From Fusobacteriota bacterium (GTDB taxonomy: Bacteria > Fusobacteriota > Fusobacteriia > Fusobacteriales > Fusobacteriaceae): 5,231 nucleotides of DNA. Under the pieces are notes generated by a model. The model saw only the letters and a list, made by a program, of their open reading frames with translations. It ran no database searches and was not told the origin of the DNA. Shown one piece after another: positions 1 to 5,231 of this stretch. The stretch spans positions 1 through 5,231 of the forward strand of contig QNYN01000174.1 of the NCBI GenBank assembly GCA_003973585.1, read 5' to 3'. The first letter of the stretch is position 1; every line of letters starts with the position of its first letter. The position numbers and the translations under genes are program-made.

Positions 1-24
1 TTTCACTTCTCCCTTATTTTCCAT
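1..24 (-). CDS. Possible start of a minus-strand gene (8 codons, runs off the window)
   Basis: On the minus strand an ATG at 24-22 is followed by seven sense codons to the window edge (MENKGEVK). Five bases upstream of it lies AAAAGGGG (37-30), a plausible ribosome binding site, and a perfect TATAAT lies further upstream at 49-44. This combination of -10 box, purine-rich site and ATG is what a gene start looks like. Eight codons are too few to identify a product or to prove coding, and the leader would be very short. It would be the next gene downstream of the ABC exporter on the same strand. The alternative is chance in AT-rich intergenic DNA. Confidence 0.3.
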
Positions 25-43
25 CTATGCCCCTTTTGCTTTT

Positions 44-49
44 ATTATA
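44..49 (-). promoter_or_regulatory. Candidate -10 box for the left-edge gene
   Basis: The minus strand reads TATAAT here, a perfect -10 hexamer, 19 bases upstream of the candidate ATG at 24. No good -35 hexamer is visible at 16-18 bp spacing (the best are CTAAAG or TAAAGG), and there is no TG extension. Such hexamers arise easily in AT-rich DNA, so the call depends on the gene start being real. Confidence 0.25.
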
Positions 50-103
50 TAGTCCTCTTCTCTTACCTTTAGGAGAAGGGTTAGGGATGAGGTCTAATAT
101 AGT
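47..103. repeat. REP-like hairpin bracketed by a 7-bp direct repeat
   Basis: A stem pairs 55-64 with 71-80 (core CTTCTC / GAGAAG, extended by a C-G, an A-T and two G-T pairs) around a 6-base loop. It is followed by the G-rich tail GGGTTAGGGATGAGGTC (78-94). A hairpin plus a GGGTTAGGG..GAGG tail recalls the short palindromic REP-type repeats scattered through many bacterial genomes. The element lies between two copies of ATATAGT (47-53 and 97-103), which could be a target duplication or chance. Its base composition is noticeably less AT-rich than the surrounding DNA. The stem and direct repeats are seen directly; membership of a repeat family is inferred from memory of similar sequences. Confidence 0.45.
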
Positions 104-104
104 T

Positions 105-173
105 CCCTCTCTTTTCATGTTTTAAAATTAGATTTAGTTACATCTAATTTTAGAAGTTCATGAATCGAGAGGG
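105..173. repeat. Long imperfect inverted repeat, intergenic
   Basis: Three stacked paired segments form one long structure. CCCTCTC (105-111) pairs with GAGAGGG (167-173), TTCATG (114-119) with CATGAA (159-164), and AAAATTAGAT (124-133) with ATCTAATTTT (142-151), leaving an 8-base loop at 134-141. The innermost stem extends outward to 120/155 with one G-T pair, leaving a 3-base bulge. No T-tract follows on either strand, so a canonical intrinsic terminator is not supported, although it lies where the minus-strand ABC transcript would end. It could stabilise the 3' end of that transcript or belong to the neighbouring palindrome cluster. Confidence 0.5.
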
Positions 174-210
174 GTAGGAAGAGTTCTAGGGTTATATTCC
201 TCTTCTACCC
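172..210. repeat. Hairpin overlapping the ABC exporter stop codon
   Basis: GGGTAG (172-177) pairs with CTACCC (205-210), and AAGAG (179-183) pairs with CTCTT (200-204), with one bulged G at 178. The loop is 184-199. The right arm contains the stop codon of the minus-strand ABC gene (205-207). On the minus strand the hairpin is followed by CCTCTCGATT rather than a T-run, so it is not a standard terminator. It shares 172-173 with the outer stem of the 105-173 structure, so the two compete only at those bases. It may act as a 3' barrier or be part of the repeat cluster. Confidence 0.45.
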
Positions 211-1926
211 ACTTATCCCTCTATATAGCTTCTCGTATTTTCCTTGATTTTCAATTAAGACATCATGTGTTCCATATTCTTGGATTCCATCTTTATCTAA
301 ATATACTATTTTATCTGAGTTCTTTATTGTTGTTAATCTATGGGCTATTGTAAGGGTTGTTCTTCCTTCTGATAGTTTTTCTAATGATTCTTGGATGTAT
401 CTTTCCGTTTGGTTATCTAAAGCACTTGTAGCTTCATCTAATATTAATATCTTAGGGTTTTTCAAGAAAATTCTTGCTATGGAAATCCTTTGTTTTTGCC
501 CTCCTGATAGTTTTATTCCCCTTTCTCCTACTACAGTATCAAATCCTTCTGATAATTCATTTATAAATTCTAAAGCATTTGCCATTTCAGCTGCTTTTAT
601 TATTTCATCTCTAGAAGCTCCTATTTTCCCTAACTCTATATTTTCTTCTATTGTTCCATGAAATAAATATACATCTTGTTGTACTATTCCTATATTCTTA
701 CGAAGGGAATTTTGAGTTATTTCTTTTACATTTATTCCATCAATTTCAATACTTCCACTAGTTACATCATAAAACCTTGGTAATAGACTACAAATTGTAG
801 ATTTTCCTGCTCCACTTGGACCTACTAAAGCTACTTTTTCTCCTTCTTTTATCTCTAAATTAAAATTTTCTAAAACTTTTTCCCCATCATCATAAGAAAA
901 ACTAACATCTTTAAATTTTATATTTCCTCTTACATCTTCTAATTCTATAGCACCTTTATTATCTTTTATATCTGGATCGATAGCCATAACCTCTGAATAC
1001 CTTTCGTATCCAACCATCCCTTGTTGAAACATCTCTAAAAATGAAATTAATCTTTTTATAGGATCCAAAAATCTATTAACAAAAAGTAAAAATGCAACTA
1101 AGATTCCTATTGTCATTTCTCCTTTAATAACCATAGATCCACCTAAAACTAAAATTAGAATTTGAATCCCACCAGAATAAAGCCCAGTTACACTTGTTAA
1201 TCTACTTATAGGCTCAAATGCCTTCATTAAAGTATCAGCTACATTTTTATTATGTTTATCAAATTTATGTGTACTATCTTTTTCATTTCCAAATGCTTTT
1301 ACTACTCGAATTCCTGCAATACTATCTTCTAAATGAGAATTAACTTCTGCTGCTACTACACGATATTTTTTAAAAGCTTTTTTCATTTTCTTATTTTCTT
1401 TCACTACAAAATAAATATAGAAAGGTAAAATTGTAAAAACTACCAATGTCAAAGTTATATTTAAATTAAACATTAATATAAATGATCCTATAAAAGTCAC
1501 TACAATTATAAATAAATCTTCTGGACCATGGTGAGCTAATTCAGATAAAATTTCTAAATCTCCCATAACTCTTGACATTATTGTCCCTGTTTTTTCATTG
1601 TCATAATATGATAATGATAATTTTTGAAGGTGACGAAATAATTTATTTCTCATGTCATACCTTATATTTACCCCCATCTTATGACCATAATAAGTTACAA
1701 TATATGCAAATATTGCTCTGAAGATTTGCAAGATTATTAATATCCCAATTAATACTAAGAAAAATTTATAATTTTTATTTGGTAACTCTACATCTATTAT
1801 CCTTCTCGTAAATATAGGAAATACAAGATCTATCATAGCCATTAAAAAAGCACTAGAAAAATCTAGTATAAATAGTTTTTTATGTGGCTTAAAATGTTCC
1901 ACAAAACCTTTTAACTTGTTTTTCAT
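205..1926 (-). CDS. ABC exporter half-transporter, fused membrane and ATPase domains
   Basis: A 573-residue protein of the type IV ABC exporter class (MsbA/Sav1866/BmrA-like), which works in the inner membrane as a dimer and uses ATP to move lipids, drugs or peptides outward. Six hydrophobic segments are visible at about 18-39, 53-80, 137-154, 156-176, 246-267 and 272-286. The ATPase domain follows from about 335: A-loop Tyr345, Walker A GPSGAGKST (369-377), Q-loop Gln at 416/417, signature LSGGQ (473-477), Walker B ILILDE (493-498), D-loop SALD (501-504) and switch His529. Every catalytic motif is intact, so a homodimer with two working sites is possible. Length is normal for the family. The ATG start has AGGAGG at 1942-1937, ten bases upstream. 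No partner half-transporter is adjacent within the window. Substrate cannot be told from sequence; family assignment is secure. Confidence 0.95.
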   Translation of the reverse strand: MKNKLKGFVEHFKPHKKLFILDFSSAFLMAMIDLVFPIFTRRIIDVELPNKNYKFFLVLIGILIILQIFRAIFAYIVTYYGHKMGVNIRYDMRNKLFRHLQKLSLSYYDNEKTGTIMSRVMGDLEILSELAHHGPEDLFIIVVTFIGSFILMFNLNITLTLVVFTILPFYIYFVVKENKKMKKAFKKYRVVAAEVNSHLEDSIAGIRVVKAFGNEKDSTHKFDKHNKNVADTLMKAFEPISRLTSVTGLYSGGIQILILVLGGSMVIKGEMTIGILVAFLLFVNRFLDPIKRLISFLEMFQQGMVGYERYSEVMAIDPDIKDNKGAIELEDVRGNIKFKDVSFSYDDGEKVLENFNLEIKEGEKVALVGPSGAGKSTICSLLPRFYDVTSGSIEIDGINVKEITQNSLRKNIGIVQQDVYLFHGTIEENIELGKIGASRDEIIKAAEMANALEFINELSEGFDTVVGERGIKLSGGQKQRISIARIFLKNPKILILDEATSALDNQTERYIQESLEKLSEGRTTLTIAHRLTTIKNSDKIVYLDKDGIQEYGTHDVLIENQGKYEKLYRGISG

Positions 1927-1954
1927 TATTTTCTTTCCTCCTGATTTTATTTTT

Positions 1955-1974
1955 ATCTATAGTATATCATAGAT
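1955..1974 (-). promoter_or_regulatory. Extended -10 promoter of the ABC gene, inside a palindrome
   Basis: The minus strand carries TGA-TATACT (1969-1961), an extended -10 element, about 35 bases upstream of the ABC start codon. No convincing -35 hexamer is seen (TATTTA at 17 bp), as often happens with extended -10 promoters. The element sits inside a 20-bp imperfect palindrome, ATCTAT (1955-1960) and ATAGAT (1969-1974), with 8 of 10 positions symmetric. A dimeric regulator bound there would cover the -10 box. The promoter is plausible by position, but the operator idea is inference. Confidence 0.45.
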
Positions 1975-1995
1975 TTTTCTATCTAAATAAAATAA

Positions 1996-2041
1996 TAGGC
2001 TACAATTTAAACTCTATTTCTAGAGAATAAATTATAGCCTA
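1996..2041 (-). terminator. Intrinsic terminator of the sigma-phoH2 operon
   Basis: The arms TAGGCTA (1996-2002) and TAGCCTA (2035-2041) are perfectly complementary. They continue inward as AATTTA/TAAATT (2004-2009 with 2028-2033) and CTCTA/TAGAG (2012-2016 with 2021-2025), closing on the tetraloop TTTC. On the minus strand the stem is followed by TATTATTTTATTT, a T-rich run, and it lies just 13 bases past the PhoH2 stop codon. On the plus strand ATTTTATTTTTT follows, so the structure is symmetric and could stop transcription from either side. It separates the PhoH2 unit from the ABC gene promoter. Confidence 0.8.
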
Positions 2042-2054
2042 ATTTTATTTTTTC

Positions 2055-3365
2055 TTATAATAATGTTGCTGCTAATTCTGCTAATTTAGATCTTTCACCT
2101 TTTTTCAATGTTATATGCCCTGCAATTTCTACATTTTTAAATCTTTCAGCTAAATATGTTAATCCATTACTTTCTGCATCTAAATAAGGATTATCTATTT
2201 GATAAGGATCCCCTGTAAAAACTATTTTTGTGTTTTCACCAGCACGAGTAACTATTGTTTTTATCTCATGGGGAGTTAAATTTTGAGCTTCATCAATTAT
2301 CATAAATCCTTCTGGTATACTTCTACCTCTAATATATGTTAGAGCTTCTATTTTTAGAAGTCCCATAGATTCTAATCCCATAATTACTTTTTCCCCTGCT
2401 TTTTCTTCTTTAGCATTGGCTAAAAAATCAATATTATCAAAAATAGGTTGCATCCAAGGTTTTAATTTTTCTTTTTCACTTCCAGGTAAATATCCCAAAT
2501 CTTTTCCCATGGCAACTATGGGTCTTGCTATAAATAACTTCTTATATTTACTTCGTTCTACCACTTGTTCTAATCCACTAGCTACTGCTAATAATGTTTT
2601 CCCTGTTCCTGCTTTTCCAACAAGGGTTACTACTTTTATATTTTCATCCATAAGTAAATCAAGGGCAAATTCTTGCTCATTATTTCGACCTCTAATTCCC
2701 CACACACTTACATCACTAAAAGCCATCCTTTCTATTCTTTTTGTATCTTTATTATACCTTCCTGATGCTGACTTATCTTTATAATTCATCGTAATAAAAG
2801 AATTTACTATAGGCTCTTCTTTCATTATTTCATCATATTTTATCCGTCCTGATTTTTCATATTTTTTTAGAGTTTCTAAATCTACTTCTACTTCTATATT
2901 TCCAGTGTATAATTCCTCTAAATCCATTTTATCACTATTATAATCTTCTACATTTAACCCTAAAGAATCAGCTTTAATCCTCATATTTATATCTTTCGAA
3001 ACTAAAATAACCTTTTTCTTTTTTTCTTTATTTTTAATATAAAGTGATACAGCTAAAATTCTATTATCTACAATATCTCTTTTTAAAGAATGAGGCAATT
3101 CCATTGTATCCCCTTCTATTTCCACTCTAAAAAAGATTCCTTTTTCCATTTCTATCCCTTGGGCTAGACTCCCTTTTTCTCTAAGAGTATCTATAAATCT
3201 TGCTACAATTCTAGCAGAAGCTCCTCTATTTCCACTTTCTTTTTTTAATTTATCAATTTCTTCTATTACATAAATAGGTAGTACAACATCGTTATCTTCA
3301 AAATTTAAAATTGCCTTTGGATCATGGATCAATACATTTGTGTCAAGTATATAGAGTTTTCTCAT
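2055..3365 (-). CDS. phoH2: PIN-PhoH fusion protein (PhoH2/YlaK type RNase-helicase)
   Basis: A 436-residue protein with two domains. The N-terminal PIN nuclease domain (about 1-150) keeps the acidic metal-binding set: Asp8 in LDTNVLIHD, Glu35/Glu36, Asp100 in DNRIL and Asp124 in SKDINMR. The C-terminal PhoH ATPase (about 215-436) has Walker A GKAGTGKT (250-257), the conserved RPIVAMGKDLGYLPG block (281-295), GRSIPEG (346-352), Walker B MIIDEAQN (355-362) and GDPYQID (385-391). Mycobacterial PhoH2 proteins of this architecture unwind and cleave RNA with ATP, and Bacillus YlaK is similar in layout and size. A cytoplasmic role in RNA processing or decay is therefore likely but inferred. The ATG is preceded by GAGGTGA (3379-3373) with 7-base spacing. 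It lies 19 bp after the sigma factor stop, so the two are almost surely co-transcribed, and it is the last gene before the terminator at 1996-2041. Confidence 0.93.
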   Translation of the reverse strand: MRKLYILDTNVLIHDPKAILNFEDNDVVLPIYVIEEIDKLKKESGNRGASARIVARFIDTLREKGSLAQGIEMEKGIFFRVEIEGDTMELPHSLKRDIVDNRILAVSLYIKNKEKKKKVILVSKDINMRIKADSLGLNVEDYNSDKMDLEELYTGNIEVEVDLETLKKYEKSGRIKYDEIMKEEPIVNSFITMNYKDKSASGRYNKDTKRIERMAFSDVSVWGIRGRNNEQEFALDLLMDENIKVVTLVGKAGTGKTLLAVASGLEQVVERSKYKKLFIARPIVAMGKDLGYLPGSEKEKLKPWMQPIFDNIDFLANAKEEKAGEKVIMGLESMGLLKIEALTYIRGRSIPEGFMIIDEAQNLTPHEIKTIVTRAGENTKIVFTGDPYQIDNPYLDAESNGLTYLAERFKNVEIAGHITLKKGERSKLAELAATLL

Positions 3366-3384
3366 CTAACCTTCACCTCTTTTT

Positions 3385-4179
3385 TTAATTTTGATATTGT
3401 AAATATGTTTTTAATTTATTTAATGCTCTTATTTGAAGTTGTCTAATTCTCTCCCTTGTTAAATTCATCTTTTTCCCAAGTACATCTAGAGTCAAAACTT
3501 CTTTACCTAATAATCCAAAACGATAGATAATTATCTCCCTTTCTTTGGCTCCTAATATATCTAAAGTTTTTATTAATTTTTCTTTATCACTTTGAATTAT
3601 TAATTTTTCTTCTATAAATTCACTTTCATCTGCTATTACCCCATGTAAATCACCAGTTTCTCCATAAATCTCATCTAAAGAATTAAAAACAATATTATCT
3701 AATTTTAAAAATCTTCTAACATCTTTTTCTTTTAACTCTGTAGCTTTAGCAATTTCTTCTATGGTAGGGTCACAAATATTTTTTGATCTATATTCTTTTA
3801 TAAATTTTTTGATTTTTGATAAATTATCATATATGTATACAGGATATCTAATAACACCTTTATTAGAAGAGATATATCTTAAAATACTTTGCTTTATCCA
3901 AAATGTTGCATATGTGGAAAATTTTCTTCCCATGGTATAATCAAATTTTGCAACAGCTTTCATTAATCCTATATTTCCTTCTTGGATTAAGTCTTGGATT
4001 GGAACTCCTAATTTTGTATATCTTTTTGCAATACTTACTACTAATCTTAAATTAGCTGTAATTAATCTTTCTTGTGCTTCTATGTCCCCATTTAAAATAT
4101 GTTTAGATACCTCTATCTCTTCTTCAGTAGATAAGAGAGGGTAATAACTTATTTCTTTTAAATAATTAGAAATATTCAT
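3385..4179 (-). CDS. Sigma-70 family RNA polymerase sigma factor (short, RpoD-related)
   Basis: A 264-residue sigma factor directing RNA polymerase to promoters. Region 1.2 starts at once (NYLKEISYYPLLSTEEE, about 4-20), with no region 1.1. Region 2 spans about 43-103 with DLIQEGNIGLMKAVAKFD and FSTYATFWIKQ. Region 3 begins near IRYPVY (110-115). Region 4 occupies about 199-258 and ends in an HTH with LTRERIRQ (240-247). The -35 contact residues of RpoD are kept. In the -10 and extended -10 regions several RpoD residues differ (Phe93, Leu100, Tyr115, Asp118), and the protein is far shorter than a housekeeping RpoD. I therefore read it as an alternative factor; a small primary factor cannot be excluded. 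No RpoH-type QRKLFFNLR box is seen. The ATG at 4179 is chosen because AGGAGG lies five bases upstream. A longer frame from a TTG at 4197 would overlap that site. It is the first gene of an operon with phoH2. Confidence 0.93.
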   Translation of the reverse strand: MNISNYLKEISYYPLLSTEEEIEVSKHILNGDIEAQERLITANLRLVVSIAKRYTKLGVPIQDLIQEGNIGLMKAVAKFDYTMGRKFSTYATFWIKQSILRYISSNKGVIRYPVYIYDNLSKIKKFIKEYRSKNICDPTIEEIAKATELKEKDVRRFLKLDNIVFNSLDEIYGETGDLHGVIADESEFIEEKLIIQSDKEKLIKTLDILGAKEREIIIYRFGLLGKEVLTLDVLGKKMNLTRERIRQLQIRALNKLKTYLQYQN

Positions 4180-4184
4180 TTCAA

Positions 4185-4190
4185 CCTCCT
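4185..4190 (-). promoter_or_regulatory. Ribosome binding site fixing the sigma factor start
   Basis: The minus strand reads AGGAGG here, five bases before ATG at 4179-4177. The in-frame TTG at 4197-4195 begins only five bases ahead of this site, so using it would place the Shine-Dalgarno sequence inside the gene. It also has no equally good site of its own upstream. The ATG is therefore the start. Confidence 0.85.
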
Positions 4191-4246
4191 GATTCAAATC
4201 TTTCTTTTATATCTCTTATATACTATTTATTATTTACTCTTCCTTT

Positions 4247-4271
4247 TAATATTCTAGAATTTTATTATAAT
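4247..4271. promoter_or_regulatory. Divergent promoter region between sigma gene and ruvC
   Basis: The 144-bp gap between the two divergent genes is extremely AT-rich. ATTATAAT (4264-4271) contains a perfect TATAAT on the plus strand (4266-4271, 52 bases before the ruvC ATG) and on the minus strand (4269-4264, about 85 bases before the sigma ATG). A second plus-strand candidate is GATAAT at 4276-4281. No convincing -35 hexamer accompanies any of them. Next to these, 4247-4264 is an 18-bp palindrome with the perfect core ATTCTAGAAT (4251-4260) and only one mismatched pair. A promoter somewhere here is certain from gene orientation; the exact boxes are tentative. Confidence 0.4.
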
Positions 4272-4323
4272 TTATGATAATATTTAATGTATAAAAAAAG
4301 AATTTTATAAATATGGAGTAAAT

Positions 4324-4899
4324 ATGAGGATTATAGGGATTGACCCAGGAACTGCAATAGTTGGATACGGAATAATAGATTATATTGATAAAAAATATAA
4401 AGTTGTTACTTATGGTTGTCTTTATACACACAAAGATCTTCCTATGGAAAAACGAATTCTTTCTATATATAATCAATTAGATGAACTATTAAAAAAATAC
4501 TCTCCAACAAATATGGCAGTAGAAGATCTTTTCTATTTTAAAAATGCTAAAACTGTTATTTCAGTTGCTCAAGCTAGAGGGGTTATTCTATTATGTGGGG
4601 AAAAAAATAATATACCTCAAGTATCCTTTACTCCCCTTCAAATTAAAATTGGAATAACTGGATATGGTCGTGCTGAAAAAAAACAAGTTCAACTTATGGT
4701 TCAAAGGATTTTAAAATTAGATAAAATTCCTCAACCTGATGATGCAGCTGATGCACTAGCTATTGCTATTACTCATATTAATTCTTTAAATAGTGGCTAT
4801 ATTTTGTCTTCTAATAAAATTCCTACTAAAATTCAAGGGATCAAAAATGGAAAAATTAGTGCTGCTGATTATCGAAAATTATTAAATAAAAAAGGATGA
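4324..4899 (+). CDS. ruvC: Crossover junction endodeoxyribonuclease RuvC
   Basis: A 191-residue Holliday junction resolvase. The dimer makes paired nicks across four-way DNA junctions during recombinational repair, working with the RuvAB branch migration motor. The acidic catalytic set is present: Asp7 in IGIDPGT, Glu67 in AVEDLF, and Asp140 and Asp143 in PDDAADALAIAITH. Phe70 (junction-stacking residue) and the lysines in TPLQIK (Lys108) and AEKKQ (Lys119) match the Escherichia coli residues. The core ends near residue 155. A basic tail of about 36 residues follows, making the protein somewhat longer than the usual 160-175. ATG start with GGAG at 4315-4318, five bases upstream. Transcribed divergently from the sigma operon; ruvA and ruvB are not in the window. 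The next gene starts four bases after the stop. Assignment is secure. Confidence 0.97.
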   Translation: MRIIGIDPGTAIVGYGIIDYIDKKYKVVTYGCLYTHKDLPMEKRILSIYNQLDELLKKYSPTNMAVEDLFYFKNAKTVISVAQARGVILLCGEKNNIPQVSFTPLQIKIGITGYGRAEKKQVQLMVQRILKLDKIPQPDDAADALAIAITHINSLNSGYILSSNKIPTKIQGIKNGKISAADYRKLLNKKG

Positions 4900-4903
4900 T
4901 TTT

Positions 4904-5231
4904 ATGTATAAACACTCAGAAACTTCATCTATTGATTCTTTTTTAGAGCCTTTAGAAACTATCGCTTCAACAATTCATAAAGAAAAAAATATAGAAAAAG
5001 CAGTTTTTTTTATTTTACTTAATTTAATTGAAAAAATAAAATTAGGATATTCTGAAGGATATTTCTTTAAATATGATAAAACAAATAAATTTATTAAGCA
5101 TCTCAATTCATATTTTGACTTGAAAAAAATAGATAATTATAGGGTGGATTTTATTTCTACATATTTAGATAATGAAATATTTTTTTATGGAACACCATTA
5201 GAAAATATAATATCAGGAACCAATATAAAAA
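4904..5231 (+). CDS. Unidentified protein with a GAF-like N-terminus (3' end outside window)
   Basis: The frame stays open from ATG 4904 to the window edge, giving 109 residues with no stop in AT-rich DNA. GGA at 4894-4896, inside the last codons of ruvC, gives a ribosome binding site with 7-base spacing, and the gap to the ruvC stop is four bases, so the genes are probably co-transcribed and translationally coupled. There is no signal peptide or clear membrane segment. The start has the layout of a GAF sensor domain: an amphipathic helix (FLEPLETIASTIHKEKNIEK, 13-32), a hydrophobic helix (AVFFILLNLIEKI), then a strand-like EGYFFKYDKTNKF (51-63) resembling the typical 'xLFxxDxxxxxL' strand-turn. 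If correct, the missing part could carry an output domain such as a kinase, phosphatase or GGDEF domain. Coding status is secure; the GAF reading is inference from pattern, and the function is unknown. Confidence 0.8.
   Translation, partial: MYKHSETSSIDSFLEPLETIASTIHKEKNIEKAVFFILLNLIEKIKLGYSEGYFFKYDKTNKFIKHLNSYFDLKKIDNYRVDFISTYLDNEIFFYGTPLENIISGTNIK

Noticed and set aside
172..210. Intrinsic terminator for the ABC gene
   Set aside because: The hairpin is good, but no T-run follows on the minus strand and the stop codon lies in its stem, so it is listed as a repeat only.
395..661. Plus-strand open frame of 88 codons
   Set aside because: It lies wholly inside the ABC ATPase domain on the opposite strand, over the Walker B and signature motifs; a shadow of a strongly conserved gene with no ribosome binding site of note.
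2416..2784. Plus-strand open frame of 122 codons
   Set aside because: Antisense to the conserved PhoH ATPase domain, including Walker A; no recognisable protein features, so it is a shadow frame.
4180..4197. Longer sigma factor start at TTG 4197
   Set aside because: It would place the AGGAGG at 4190-4185 inside the gene, while the ATG at 4179 has that site at ideal spacing; the six extra residues add no conserved sequence.
4246..4476. Minus-strand open frame of 76 codons
   Set aside because: It overlaps the start of ruvC and the divergent promoter region, and its translation is low-complexity Ile/Asn/Tyr/Phe as expected from AT-rich DNA.
4675..4683. A8 run in ruvC as a programmed slippage site (similar runs occur in phoH2 and in the last gene)
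   Set aside because: The run encodes the conserved AEKKQ motif in frame, no alternative product of interest results, and such runs are common in AT-rich genes.
1..5231. CRISPR array, tRNA, rRNA or transposase genes
   Set aside because: No regularly spaced repeats, no tRNA-like cloverleaf or rRNA sequence, and no transposase or integrase reading frame could be recognised on either strand.

Overview
The window is strongly AT-rich DNA with dense, compact gene spacing. Codon use is rich in A and T at third positions, and most genes have good AGGAGG or GAGGTG-type ribosome binding sites. This suits a low-GC anaerobe. A member of the Fusobacteriota (Fusobacterium/Cetobacterium type) is my best guess, with a clostridial Firmicute as the alternative. 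This rests on composition and protein flavour only, not on any search.

Layout from left to right: (1) Positions 1-204 are a mostly non-coding block packed with inverted repeats. One of them is a REP-like hairpin bracketed by a 7-bp direct repeat. At the extreme left edge there may be the first eight codons of a minus-strand gene. (2) Positions 205-1926, minus strand, encode a complete single-chain half-size ABC exporter with an extended -10 promoter. (3) Positions 1996-2041 form a long symmetric hairpin flanked by T-rich tracts on both sides, the terminator of the next unit. (4) Positions 2055-4179, minus strand, are a two-gene operon: a short sigma-70 family factor, then 19 bp downstream a PIN-PhoH fusion protein (PhoH2/YlaK type). 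(5) Positions 4180-4323 are a divergent promoter region. (6) From 4324 on the plus strand, ruvC (Holliday junction resolvase) is followed after 4 bp by an open reading frame with no stop before the window ends. Its N-terminal part looks like the beginning of a GAF-type sensor domain.

How the genes relate: the sigma factor and PhoH2 form one transcription unit, pairing a promoter-selection factor with a likely RNA unwinding/cleavage enzyme. ruvC and the GAF-like gene form a second, divergent unit that is probably translationally coupled. The ABC exporter is a separate unit behind the terminator. Most of this is core-genome content. I found no clearly undescribed system. The items most worth a second look are the sigma factor's altered promoter-contact residues, its pairing with PhoH2, the unidentified GAF-like gene after ruvC, and the palindrome cluster at the left edge.
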